Assembly (NCBI RefSeq): GCF_008642315.1
Contig: NZ_CP029192.1
Coordinates: 1,116,001 to 1,180,000 of the forward strand
Source of the DNA: Streptomyces venezuelae
GTDB taxonomy: Bacteria; Actinomycetota; Actinomycetes; Streptomycetales; Streptomycetaceae
Length of the DNA stretch: 64,000 bases
Direction: 5' to 3'
Below the pieces are notes generated by a model. It was not told the origin of the DNA, ran no database searches, and saw only the letters and a list, made by a program, of their open reading frames with translations. The translations under genes and the position numbers were made by a program. Within the stretch, counting starts at the first letter, position 1, and each line of letters opens with the position of its first letter. Shown here piece after piece: positions 36,674 to 44,638 of this stretch.

Positions 36674-37239
36674 GGCTTGACCACCACGAGCGCGTACCGC
36701 ACCGCCTCCTCGCCCGCGCAGCGGAACCGGGACGCGCCCCACAGCCGGAAGCGCAGGCAGTCGCCGGTGCGCAGGCTGTGCGGCTCGCCCTGGACCGTGA
36801 CCTCCATGGCCCCTTCGAGCACCCAGATGTGCTGTTCGAGGCCGGGCACGGGCGGCCGGTCGTAGGCGATGTCGGCGCCCGGCTGGAGTCGGCCCTCGAC
36901 CAGTTCTCCGCGCATCCCGGTGCGGGGCGGCGAGACGGCCCAGCGCATGAAGCCCGCCTCGTCGTCCGCCCAGACCGCCTGGTCCACGGCGCGCACCAGC
37001 TGGGCGGGCTCCGCCTCCACTTCGCTGAGGAGCTGCGACATGGTCCGTTCGTAGACCACGCAGAGACGGTTCAGCAGCGCCGCGGTGGGGCTGATCTCCG
37101 CGCGCTCGGCGCGGGACAGGGTGGAGCGGCTGATCCCGCTGAGCTCGGCCAACTCGCCGAGGGACCAGCCGCGTTCGGCCCGCAGCTCGGAGAGCCGAGC
37201 GGCGAGGCGCGCGTCGACTCCCTCTCCATCTTGTTCCAT
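36670..37239 (-). CDS. XRE-family regulator with C-terminal cupin
   Basis: 189 residues from the ATG at 37239. A TTG at 37275 extends the frame, but it directly abuts GAGGAG and the extension lies in the putative operator. The HTH is WSLGELAELSGISRSTLSRA (about 25-44). A cupin follows (about 110-185: LEQHIWVLEGAMEVTV, LRTGDCLRF). This is the SutR/PuuR-style layout in which the cupin senses a small molecule. It is followed, overlapping, by the GNAT gene. The palindrome at its start suggests autoregulation. Confidence 0.88.
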   Translation of the reverse strand: MEQDGEGVDARLAARLSELRAERGWSLGELAELSGISRSTLSRAERAEISPTAALLNRLCVVYERTMSQLLSEVEAEPAQLVRAVDQAVWADDEAGFMRWAVSPPRTGMRGELVEGRLQPGADIAYDRPPVPGLEQHIWVLEGAMEVTVQGEPHSLRTGDCLRFRLWGASRFRCAGEEAVRYALVVVKP

Positions 37240-37242
37240 ATC

Positions 37243-37257
37243 CGGGACGCTATCCCG
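37243..37257. promoter_or_regulatory. Candidate autoregulatory operator of the XRE/cupin gene
   Basis: CGGGACGCTATCCCG has 5-bp arms around a 5-nt centre, immediately upstream of the ATG. Further copies of the half-site CCGGGAC or ACGGGAC occur near 37261 and 37285. The cluster of sites overlaps the expected transcription start. Confidence 0.5.
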
Positions 37258-37438
37258 AATCCGGGACGTCGACAACTCCTCTATACGGGACAGCCGTTAG
37301 ACGAGGCATGCAAGTCCGGCCGCGAGCACGTCGGACAGATGTGAGAACGCCGCGTGCTCGCATCGCACGTTCGTCGAACAGATACCGGAGCTGACGCGCC
37401 GCTACGCGCGGCGGACGAAGGGTGGGCATGGCACCGCG

Positions 37439-38143
37439 TTACGGCCGCTTGGCCCTCGCCTTTTCGAGTTCCCGCAGGATGGCCGTTTCGTCTCGCCCCC
37501 GTACGGTCTCTTCCAGGCTGTGGCCGACGCGCTGGGAGAACCGCTCGCCCTTGGCGAAGTCGTCCTCGCTCAGCACCTGGCCGCACCACTCCCCTCGCCC
37601 CGCCACATGGTCGTCGAACGGCACGGCGGCGCCCTCTCCGAGAACCACCCAGTGGCCTGCGTCCCAGCGCAGGGCGAGGACATATGTGTGACCGGTCGCG
37701 AGCCGGGGTGCCTCCGGAGCCATGCTCTCGATTCGTTTGCCGTTCCGGTACACCGACCAGCCTGGCGCGGTCATCTCGAACTCGCTTCCCAGCTCATGCC
37801 GGGGGGTGGCGGCGGACCAGAGCACTTTCTCCTTTCGGAGCGTCAGTGCGCGGTCGATCGTGTACCGCACCGGCCCCTTGGCGACGTCATGCCGGTTGCT
37901 CTCGCGCTCGGCAGTCGGCAGCGCCACGACCACGTGGTCCGCGCCGGCCTTCCAGTCCGCTGCGCTCTGCGAGGGGTAGGCGTCGGCTGCGGCGCCGCAG
38001 CCCACCACGGTGCGAAGCCCTGTCCGGCCGATCAGTACGCCGGCAGTGATGCCGACGAGCGCCAGCATGGCTATGGCGGGTCTACCGGACAGCGGTTGGC
38101 GAACCGTGAACTGCAACTCAGATCTCCCGTTCGAGAACAGCAT
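37439..38143 (-). CDS. Membrane-anchored hypothetical protein
   Basis: 234 residues. A short basic N-terminus and one transmembrane helix (AIAMLALVGITAGVLIG) are followed by an extracellular domain rich in charged residues, with SVYRNGKRIESMAPEA and ALRWDAGHWVVLGEGAAVPF. I do not recognise a family. The C-terminus (ILRELEKARAKRP) is basic and helical. It borders the decayed Rhs region, and its function cannot be read from sequence. Confidence 0.65.
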   Translation of the reverse strand: MLFSNGRSELQFTVRQPLSGRPAIAMLALVGITAGVLIGRTGLRTVVGCGAAADAYPSQSAADWKAGADHVVVALPTAERESNRHDVAKGPVRYTIDRALTLRKEKVLWSAATPRHELGSEFEMTAPGWSVYRNGKRIESMAPEAPRLATGHTYVLALRWDAGHWVVLGEGAAVPFDDHVAGRGEWCGQVLSEDDFAKGERFSQRVGHSLEETVRGRDETAILRELEKARAKRP

Positions 38144-38539
38144 TGGGCCATTCAGGTGGTACTGGTATTGATCACTTTCATGGCCGGTTGGTTCCGTGTA
38201 GGCGACAGCAAGTCACTGCCGACGGAGGCGCGGCTGCGAAGGAAGACGGGGCCTCGCACCGGCTGTTGAAGGACACGCCACGGCAGACGAAGGCTCCGTC
38301 GCGGCTGCGATTCGCTGCGGGAGCGTGCGTGGTTCGGCCATCGGCGGGGCAGGTGCCTGGCGGTAACGGCCGGGCTTGGCAGGGGTTTCGGCGGGCGGCA
38401 GCGGGGCGCGCTGGCGCCGTGCGAGCAGGGCAACGTCCGCGCCGGGCGGTACACAGGTGGCGCTCCCCTGGGGGCAGTGGCGCGGCTGGTCCGCGGGGGC
38501 CGACGGTTTCGTCAGGGCTTATGACGCCAGCAGGCTCAG

Positions 38540-39092
38540 CGCCTGGGCGGACGCCGATCAGGCTTCGGTCGGTGACACGTACTTCCACAACGATCCGCTG
38601 GGATTGTCGGCGACCTCAACTGCCGGTGTGGACAAGGGCTTCAGTCGCGAGCCCGGGGGCACTCTGAACTCCATGCCCCGGGACGGAAAGAGCTACTTCC
38701 ACCTCGGCGACGCCATCGACTCCGTTGTGGCGGTCACCGACGAGGCCGGCGAGAAAGTCAACACATACTCCTACAGCCCGCGCGGCGGAGCCCATTCCAC
38801 GACCAATGAGAAGACCCCCAGCCCCACCGCTTCGCTGGCGGCTACCAGGACCCCACCGGCCTCTACCACTATGCGGCCCGCCACTACGACCCCAACATCG
38901 ACCGCTTCACCCAACCCGGCCCCTCCGGCCAGGAACGGAACCCCTACCTCTACGCCGAAGGGGACCCCCGTAAGCCGCAACGACCCCAGCGGCCTGGCCC
39001 CATGGGGGTTCAGCGGGGAAGTCTGCGCATTCGGAGGTTGCGTCGGAGGCGGTGTCAGCTTCAACGATGGCGGCGCGATTCATCCGAGCGCC
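38540..39092 (+). pseudogene. Frameshifted Rhs (YD-repeat) C-terminal fragment
   Basis: One frame reads TYFHNDPLGLSATSTAG, later GKSYFHLGDAIDSVVAVTD and VNTYSYSPRG. Near 38820 the coherent reading moves to another frame: FAGGYQDPTGLYHYAARHYD, then IDRFTQPGPSGQERNPYLYA. Near 38965, at a run of five C, it returns to the first frame with SRNDPSGLAPWGF, then GEVCAFGGCVGGGVSF. This is the Rhs core plus the DPxGL junction where a variable toxin begins. The N-terminal thousand or more residues and most of the toxin tip are gone, so it is a decayed polymorphic-toxin fragment. Confidence 0.8.
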
Positions 39093-39117
39093 TCAATAGG
39101 GCCCGAGAGGAAGAGAC

Positions 39118-39252
39118 ATGGCAGTGATGGATTTTGCTGCTCCAGGCGGTGGTCCTGGCCTACCGTTTTGGGGACAAGTAGCGTTCGGCGCCGCGGTAAT
39201 CGCCCTGGGCGTTCTCTTACTGCTGCGGTTGCGGCGCGATCGAGGCAAGTGA
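39118..39252 (+). CDS. 44-residue single-helix membrane protein
   Basis: The ATG has GAGGAAGAG at 5 nt. The product MAVMDFAAPGGGPGLPFW... has one hydrophobic helix (VAFGAAVIALGVLLLL) and ends in a basic RLRRDRGK tail, i.e. N-out/C-in. Codons are less GC-biased than the surroundings (GAT TTT GCT GCT CCA) and include one TTA Leu codon, so translation would depend on the bldA tRNA. It directly follows the Rhs remnant, where an immunity gene is expected, but that role is a guess. Confidence 0.55.
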   Translation: MAVMDFAAPGGGPGLPFWGQVAFGAAVIALGVLLLLRLRRDRGK

Positions 39253-39405
39253 CAGCGTACTTTCCGCTCAGCGCTCTGCTGTACCACACCACGAGACTGG
39301 CCGAAGTGCCGAACAAGGGGAAGTGGCCCCGCCGCTCGGACTTCTCCCCGCGCGGCGGGGGTTGGCCTGTGCGTATGTACAGTCGGCGTCGCCGCGCAGG
39401 CGCTG

Positions 39406-39624
39406 GTGGAGCGGTCGGCGACCTCGGGGAAGGCCACCAAGCCCTACCGTTTCGCGGGCGGTAACCAGGCCCCCTCCGGTCTCCACCACTTGGGCAGGGC
39501 CTCAAGCGCGGCGCCAGCCGGGTGTTACGCAAAGAAGGCATGGGAAGACACCGACAACTCGCTCAAGGACAGAGCAAAGGACCTGAACAGCTGCCGCAAC
39601 CCGTATGCGTGGGCGCCGGAGTGA
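39406..39624 (+). pseudogene. Second Rhs fragment
   Basis: GKATKPYRFAGGNQAPSGLHHLG matches the Rhs core segment that normally reads YRFAGGYQDPTGLYHLG. The conserved RYYDP continuation is lost, and the frame runs on through AGCYAKKAWEDTDNSLKD to end NPYAWAPE. This is either a junk continuation or the tail of a former effector tip. A small membrane protein starts 13 nt after its stop. Confidence 0.6.
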
Positions 39625-39637
39625 GAGGGAACAAAAA

Positions 39638-39856
39638 GTGAACCCGGAAGAGTCTGCCAGTCACGCTAAGAGCGCTTTGTGGTTTACCTGTTCACTCGCG
39701 GTTACGTTGAACCTGGCCGAAGAACTGTGGCATCCGCCCGGCACCGCCTGGCTCGTCTCACGCATTGCAGTGTCAGTCCTCTTCACAGCTGCTCTGATCG
39801 CATGCGTAGTGCTCTGGATAGTTCGGAGCCGGCAACGGAGAGTAAAGGCCGAGTAG
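39638..39856 (+). CDS. 72-residue two-helix membrane protein
   Basis: GTG start with GAGAGGGA at 7 nt. Two hydrophobic helices (SALWFTCSLAVTLNLA and VSVLFTAALIACVVLWIV) are followed by a basic tail SRQRRVKAE. Codon use is unusually relaxed (TCT, GCT, ATA, AGA, GTA), consistent with acquired DNA. It lies immediately behind a Rhs fragment and ahead of a strong terminator. It could be an immunity protein left behind after loss of its toxin; no homology is recognised. Confidence 0.65.
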   Translation: MNPEESASHAKSALWFTCSLAVTLNLAEELWHPPGTAWLVSRIAVSVLFTAALIACVVLWIVRSRQRRVKAE

Positions 39857-39860
39857 ACGT

Positions 39861-39890
39861 CGGCCCCGACCAGACACCTGGTCGGGGCCG
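39861..39890 (+). terminator. Intrinsic terminator
   Basis: A perfect 13-bp stem (CGGCCCCGACCAG) with an ACAC loop, beginning 5 nt after the stop of the two-helix membrane protein gene. Confidence 0.88.
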
Positions 39891-40024
39891 CCGCATGTTC
39901 GCGGTCAGTTCCCGGCGAGCAGGTGAGGGCGCCTGGACCTGCACGCAGCGGGTAAGGGCATGTCCCTTCACGGCTATCCGCTCGACAGCCTCTCTACGAA
40001 GACGCGCCTCGATGTGACCCCACC

Positions 40025-40335
40025 TCATGAGCCCACTGCCCGCACGAACAAGTGGAAGCCGTTCATCTCGAACTTGAACGGCCTCGTGTCCAGCCCCCAG
40101 GCGTGCCGCCGATCGAACAGCAGGTTCGGGAAGTACACACTGACCGGGGTCCGTCCACGTTCACGACCCTTATGAAGAAGGCCTCCCGCGTGTAGGGGGG
40201 CGGATCACTGCGCGATGCCGTGCTGTGGACGTGGGGTCCCGAAAACGTGAGATCGGTACCAGACCGGCGGGCAGGGACGCTACGGATGCTGTATTGCTCG
40301 CCCTCCTCCAAGGTCACCTCGTCGGGCACCCCCAC
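40025..40335 (-). pseudogene. Frameshifted hypothetical gene
   Basis: The upstream frame from GTG 40335 reads VTLEEGEQYSIRSVPARR, LTFSGPHVHS, then AFFIRVVNVDG. Near 40160 the sensible reading moves to another frame, continuing PVSVYFPNLLFDRRHAWGLD, then RPFKFEMNGFHLFVRAVGS and a stop at 40025. One missing base in the GACGGACCCC tract would join them. I do not recognise the family. The stretch from 39891 to 40456 holds nothing else that I can support. Confidence 0.45.
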
Positions 40336-40456
40336 TGATGGAACACCAACTATTCATCCGCCGATCCGGCATGCCCGAAACCAATCGGGCTGCCACCGCA
40401 CCCGTCCCACGCGGCATGATGGCCTCCCTCAGCACCACACATCCCTGGGGGGGACC

Positions 40457-40873
40457 ATGAACCACCGCATCACCACCACCGGACTGCTTCTCGCGTGCGC
40501 TTTTGCGCTCACCTCCTGCTCATCGAGCGACGACAAGACCGACGCCGAACCGAAGCCCAAGCCGAGCGCCGCCGAGCCCACGCAGAAGCAGAAGGACGAC
40601 GCCGTCCGATCGGCCGGTCTGCCGCCGAAGCCCGACGCTGCCGAGCAAGCCAAGCTCATCCGGGCCCTACAGGCCGCAGCTCCGAACGTCGTCCGTTATG
40701 AGGACAGGGCCGTCGACGCCTCGCGGAACCAGTGCATGGCGATCAACGGCAAGGCGAAGCGCCTGAACTGGCTGGCGTCACAGCGCTTCACGTACAAGGA
40801 CGTGATGACGACAGAGGGGCAGGGCGCGAAGATCAACGAAGCCCTCCGGGCGACGGGCTTCTGCGAGGTCTGA
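40457..40873 (+). CDS. Small secreted lipoprotein
   Basis: 138 residues. A type II signal peptide (MNHRITTTGLLLACAFALTSC) has the lipobox LTSC, so the Cys is lipidated and the protein sits on the outer face of the membrane. A Lys/Pro/Glu linker follows. The domain ARALQAAAPN..YEDRAVDASRNQCMAI..FCEV contains two Cys residues likely to form a disulfide, a layout common in small Streptomyces lipoproteins annotated DUF732-like or hypothetical. The ATG follows a G7 run. No partner gene evident. Confidence 0.75.
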   Translation: MNHRITTTGLLLACAFALTSCSSSDDKTDAEPKPKPSAAEPTQKQKDDAVRSAGLPPKPDAAEQAKLIRALQAAAPNVVRYEDRAVDASRNQCMAINGKAKRLNWLASQRFTYKDVMTTEGQGAKINEALRATGFCEV

Positions 40874-41259
40874 CCCAGGAACAAGCCCGGTTGCAGACGC
40901 GGCCGGGCCTTCGCATGCCCGAGGAGGCAGCAACGTCTCCTTCACCTATGACCCCGCCGCCCCGGACTGCGGCCGGCTTCGAGGGCCAGCGGTGTACAGC
41001 GCAGACGAAGACGTCGTCGACGAAGGCGGTGAAGACGTCCTTGTGTCTGGCCGGACGTGAAGAAGGTCAGCAAGCGCTTCAAAGGCGTTGGCACCTACGG
41101 ACTCACGTGTTGCGTCTGGAGGCCCGTTTCGGAGGCGGAGCCCAACGACGGCGCGTGGGGAGCGAGTTGCAGCACCTCAGCAAGTGCATGCGCGCGGGCG
41201 CAGCCCTGCCGGACTGGAAACGTCTACCTCTCGACCATCGGGTACGCGAAGGGAACAGC
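40874..41259. other. Low-coding stretch between lipoprotein and small membrane protein
   Basis: Several short overlapping frames exist. One reads VKKVSKRFKGVGTYGLTCCV and another contains GSNVSFTYDPAAPDCG, but none has a start, ribosome site and recognisable domain together. It is probably degraded coding sequence, in keeping with the frameshifted genes to the left. Confidence 0.4.
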
Positions 41260-41475
41260 ATGGGTGACACCAGTATCGACAGCCTTACGCAGCGCGTCCT
41301 CGTCTCAGTGACAACGGCAGTCGTTCTTGGGCTGGTTGCTGGGCTCTTGGTCCTCGTGGGCGGTACTCCGTTCTCGGGTGCCGTCGTTTTCGCAGGGTGG
41401 ACAGCTCTGTTGTGGGCGCCCATCGTCTTCGTTGGCACTCTGCTGTACGACACCTACAAGAAGCGCAAGACCTAG
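41260..41475 (+). CDS. 71-residue two-helix membrane protein
   Basis: The ATG follows GAAGGGA. Two hydrophobic helices (VLVSVTTAVVLGLVAGLLVLV and AVVFAGWTALLWAPIVFVGT) and a basic tail YDTYKKRKT. It is the third tiny membrane protein in this 2-kb stretch; sequence similarity to the others is not obvious. Function unknown. Confidence 0.6.
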   Translation: MGDTSIDSLTQRVLVSVTTAVVLGLVAGLLVLVGGTPFSGAVVFAGWTALLWAPIVFVGTLLYDTYKKRKT

Positions 41476-41587
41476 CGCGGGTAGCCAGAACCGAGCCTGT
41501 CTCGGAGGCGAGGGCCCGTAAGTCCTCTCCCAGGCTGATGTCTTGCCCAAGGCACTCAGCAGCGAGATCTACTCAGTGGACTACTGC

Positions 41588-42481
41588 TCAGTCGTGCGCC
41601 GACGCCGCCCCCAACAGCCCCCTGACCCGCCCGGTCGCCTCGCGGAACTCCGGCGAGGCCAAGGTCTCCGCGTACCCCCGTTCCGGCGGCAGGCCGACCT
41701 CGATGATCTCCGTCACCGTGCCCGGGCGCGGGCTCATCACCACGACGCGGTCCGCGAGGTACACGGCCTCGGCGATCGAGTGCGTCACCAGGAGCACCGT
41801 GGTGCGGGTCTCGCGCCAGATGCGGTTCAGTTCGACGTTCAGCTGCTCCCGCGTCAACGCGTCGAGCGCGCCGAACGGTTCGTCCATGAGCAGCACGGGC
41901 GGCTCGTGCAGCAGCGCGCGGCACAGCGCCACCCGCTGCTGCATACCGCCGGAGAGCTCGTGCGGGTACGCGTCCTCGAAGCCGTCGAGCCCGGTCATGC
42001 GGATCAGGTCGTCGGCACGCGCGCGTGCCCGTTCCGCGGGGAGCCTGCGCATCTCCGCCTGGAGGAGGATGTTGCGGCGCGCCGAGCGCCAGTCGAGCAG
42101 GGCGGCGCGCTGGAACACGTACCCGATGTCGGGCCGCGGCCCCCGCACCCGCTCGCCGCCCAGGAGCACCTCGCCCGACGACGGCGTGAGGAGTCCCGCG
42201 ACGAGTTTGAGCAGTGTCGACTTGCCGCAGCCCGAGGGGCCGACGATGGCCACGAATTCGCCCGCGCCGACGTCGAGTGAGACGTCGCGCAGTGCGGTGA
42301 CGTCCCGTTTCTTCGTACGGAAGCGCACGGCGACATCGCCGATCCGCACGGCGGGTGCGGCCGTGCCCACGCCCGCCCCTACACTCGCGCCCACACCCGT
42401 AGCCACACCCGTGGCCACGTCCCCCGCCGCGTTCACCCGCGTGGGTCCGCCGTACTTGCCGAGCGTCGTGTCGTCGGGCAT
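41588..42481 (-). CDS. ABC transporter ATP-binding protein (SsuB/TauB/ThiZ family)
   Basis: 297 residues. Walker A is GPSGCGKST, signature LSGGMQQR, Walker B LLMDEPFGALD, H-loop THSIAEA. An unusual low-complexity Val/Gly/Ala N-terminal extension of about 40 residues (TGVATGVGASVGAGVG) precedes the domain. It energises import with the adjacent permease and binding protein. The ATG at 42481 has AAGGGGTG and begins 3 nt after the binding-protein stop, so the genes are co-translated. It is the last gene of the leftward operon. Confidence 0.93.
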   Translation of the reverse strand: MPDDTTLGKYGGPTRVNAAGDVATGVATGVGASVGAGVGTAAPAVRIGDVAVRFRTKKRDVTALRDVSLDVGAGEFVAIVGPSGCGKSTLLKLVAGLLTPSSGEVLLGGERVRGPRPDIGYVFQRAALLDWRSARRNILLQAEMRRLPAERARARADDLIRMTGLDGFEDAYPHELSGGMQQRVALCRALLHEPPVLLMDEPFGALDALTREQLNVELNRIWRETRTTVLLVTHSIAEAVYLADRVVVMSPRPGTVTEIIEVGLPPERGYAETLASPEFREATGRVRGLLGAASAHD

Positions 42482-42483
42482 GG

Positions 42484-43509
42484 TCACCCCTTGATCCCCT
42501 TGGCCGAATCCCAGTACTCCGTCACGGACTTGGGGTTCTTGACCAGGCCCGCCTCGGAGAAGACCTCGATGGTCTGCTTCCAGTCCGCTTCGGTGTTGGC
42601 CCCCGGCGCCTTGCCCTTCGTGGCGTCGGTGTGCAGCAGCGTCAGCGTCGTCTTGAACTGTTCCGACAGGACGTCCTTGGGCGGGAGTTGTTCGGATGCG
42701 CCCTCCATCGCCGCGACCGCCGGGCCCGGCTGCTTCTCGGCGGCCGCCCACGCCTCGCTGACCGCCGCCGTCATCCGCTTGGCCAGATCGCCCCGGCCTT
42801 GGAGGGTCTTGCTGCCGGCGATGAGGCCGTTGGAGTAGAAGTTCAGGCCGTGTTCGGAGAAGCGGAGGTACGAGACGTCCTTCTCGGCCTTGTTCCGCAT
42901 GGTGGGGCCCTGGTCGCTCGCGTAGCCGAGCAGCGCGTCCGTCTTGCCGGAGATCACCGCGGCGATCTTGCCCGCGGGGTCGGTGTTCTGGACCTTGACG
43001 TCGGAGAGTTCCATGCCGTTCTTCTCCAGGAAGATCGGGAACGTCTTGGTGAGCGCGTCGCCCGCCGTACCCGCCACCGTCTTGCCCTTGAGGTCGGCGG
43101 GCGACGCCACACCCTCGGCCTCGAAGGACTGCACGGACGCGGGCGTGGTCTGCAGGAACACCCCGAGGCTCTTCACGTTGACGCCCTGGTCGACTCCGGC
43201 GAGCACGGCAGGGGTGTCGGCCCAGCCGAAGTCGGTCTGTCCCGCGCCCGTCGCCTGCACGGTCTTCTGGGAGCCCTGGCCCGCCCTGATCTCCAGGTCG
43301 ATGCCGTGCTTCTCGAAGATCTTCTGCTTCTTGCCGTAGTAGAACGGCGCGTGCTCGCCGTACGGGTACCAGTTGAGGGTCAGGGTCGCCTTGTCCAGCT
43401 TCTCGCCGGAGGCGCTGGTGCTCGTCTTGTCGTCGTCGCCGCAGGCCGTCGCGGTCGCCGCGACGAGCGCCAGGGGGACGAGGGCGGTGAGGAGTCTGCG
43501 CGCGTGCAT
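42484..43509 (-). CDS. NMT1/SsuA-like solute-binding lipoprotein
   Basis: 341 residues; start ATG 43509 behind AGAAGGG. A lipoprotein signal (ALVAATATAC) anchors it outside the membrane. The mature protein opens with LTLNWYPYGEHAPFYYGKKQ, then EIRAGQGSQKTVQATGAG and FGWADTPAVLAG, the pattern of NMT1/THI5-like periplasmic-binding proteins (thiamine-pyrimidine, riboflavin, sulfonate and nitrate relatives). The ligand is not determined from sequence, and I see no TPP or FMN riboswitch upstream. It is the middle gene of the permease-binding protein-ATPase operon. Confidence 0.9.
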   Translation of the reverse strand: MHARRLLTALVPLALVAATATACGDDDKTSTSASGEKLDKATLTLNWYPYGEHAPFYYGKKQKIFEKHGIDLEIRAGQGSQKTVQATGAGQTDFGWADTPAVLAGVDQGVNVKSLGVFLQTTPASVQSFEAEGVASPADLKGKTVAGTAGDALTKTFPIFLEKNGMELSDVKVQNTDPAGKIAAVISGKTDALLGYASDQGPTMRNKAEKDVSYLRFSEHGLNFYSNGLIAGSKTLQGRGDLAKRMTAAVSEAWAAAEKQPGPAVAAMEGASEQLPPKDVLSEQFKTTLTLLHTDATKGKAPGANTEADWKQTIEVFSEAGLVKNPKSVTEYWDSAKGIKG

Positions 43510-43562
43510 GGGACGGCCCTTCTCGCGTACGGAGGACATGGAGGGGGTGCGTCGGGCGGGGG

Positions 43563-44426
43563 TCAGTACGTGGTGGTCGCGCCCTGGTCCCTGCGGCTGG
43601 CGTGCCACGGGAGCAGCAGCTTCTCCGCGATCTCCACGATCGCGAACAGGACCACGCCGATGAGCGACATGACGAGGAGCCCCGCGAAGAGCATGGGGGT
43701 GTCGAGGTTGCCGTTGGCCTGGAGGATCACGTAGCCGAGGCCTTCGTTGGCGCCGACGAACTCGCCGACGACCGCGCCCGTGACGGCGAGCGTGACCGCC
43801 ACCTTCAGGCCGGAGAAGAGGTGCGGCAGCGACGCCGGGAAGCGGATCTTGAGGAAGGTCTGCCAGGGCCGCGCACCCATCGTGGCGGAGAGCTGCAGCA
43901 TCTCGGGGTCCACGGCCTTGAGTCCGGTGACCATCGAGATGACGACGGGGAAGAAGGCGATCAGGACGGCGATGAGGATCTTCGGGGCGATGCCGAAGCC
44001 CAGCCAGACGACGAACAGCGGGGCGATCGCGATCTTCGGCACGACCTGGGCGAAGAGCAGGATGGGGTAGAGGGTCTTCTCGACGGTGGTCGAGGCGACC
44101 ATCAGGACGGCGGAGAGGATGCCGACGGCCACGGCGATGAGGAAGCCGATCAGGGTCTCGTACGTGGTGACCCAGGTGTGCTGCCAGAGGTAGTCGGGCT
44201 TGTCGAGGATGACGTCGAGGGTGGCGCCGGGCGAGGGCACCAGATAGGCCTCGACCATCTCGGTGGCGGCGATCACCCACCAGGCGGCGAAACAGACGAC
44301 GAGGAGCGCGAGGGGGCGCCAGCTCTTCTCGGCCGCTTCGGCGGTACGACGCCCCAGACTCGGGCGTTCCCGTTCGGCGACCCCCGCCGTCTTCACAGGG
44401 GTTCCGGTCACGACGCTCTGGCTCAC
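43563..44426 (-). CDS. ABC transporter permease (SsuC/TauC-like)
   Basis: 287 residues with about six membrane helices. The cytoplasmic EAA loop is ATMGARPWQTFLKIRFPASLP, the docking site for the ATPase. It starts at GTG 44426 with AGGGGAG at 7 nt. It is the first gene of the operon, divergent from the LacI regulator across an intergenic region containing a 16-bp perfect palindrome, so it is probably repressed by that regulator. Confidence 0.92.
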   Translation of the reverse strand: MSQSVVTGTPVKTAGVAERERPSLGRRTAEAAEKSWRPLALLVVCFAAWWVIAATEMVEAYLVPSPGATLDVILDKPDYLWQHTWVTTYETLIGFLIAVAVGILSAVLMVASTTVEKTLYPILLFAQVVPKIAIAPLFVVWLGFGIAPKILIAVLIAFFPVVISMVTGLKAVDPEMLQLSATMGARPWQTFLKIRFPASLPHLFSGLKVAVTLAVTGAVVGEFVGANEGLGYVILQANGNLDTPMLFAGLLVMSLIGVVLFAIVEIAEKLLLPWHASRRDQGATTTY

Positions 44427-44460
44427 GGTGAACTCCCCTGACGTTCGGCGGACTTCGGAG

Positions 44461-44498
44461 GCAGTTGCGGAGAGCGGATGCAGTTGCGGAGAGCGGAT
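44461..44498. repeat. Tandem 19-bp repeat in the operon leader
   Basis: GCAGTTGCGGAGAGCGGAT occurs twice in a row (44461-44479, 44480-44498), followed by a partial third copy GCAGATGCGGAT. It lies between the LacI-type operator and the permease start, so it is in the 5' leader or promoter of the ABC operon. Confidence 0.85.
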
Positions 44499-44530
44499 GC
44501 AGATGCGGATGCATCACCGGAAAACGCTTT

Positions 44531-44546
44531 CAGAAAGCGCTTTCTG
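44531..44546. promoter_or_regulatory. LacI-family operator
   Basis: CAGAAAGCGCTTTCTG is a perfect 16-bp palindrome with the central CG typical of LacI/GalR operators. A degenerate copy, GAAAACGCTTTC, adjoins it at 44520-44531. It lies between the ABC operon and the LacI-family gene that begins about 93 bp to its right. The 12-bp core recurs at 31548 before the ThuA gene. Confidence 0.75.
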
Positions 44547-44638
44547 GTAGGCTGTCCGCCACGCTAATGAGTGGCCGACCGCAGGGTCAATAGGTCGGAC
44601 CTGAGTTTCGCGGCGTGGGCCACGACCCTGGGGGTGCG

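Noticed and set aside
41057..41311. Plus-strand frame reading KKVSKRFKGVGTYGLTCCV
   Set aside because: It overlaps the better-supported small membrane protein in another frame and has no clear ribosome site or family.
43510..44530. TPP or FMN riboswitch for the NMT1-like ABC operon
   Set aside because: The leader is short and shows only a LacI-type operator and 19-bp repeats; no conserved riboswitch motifs were seen.
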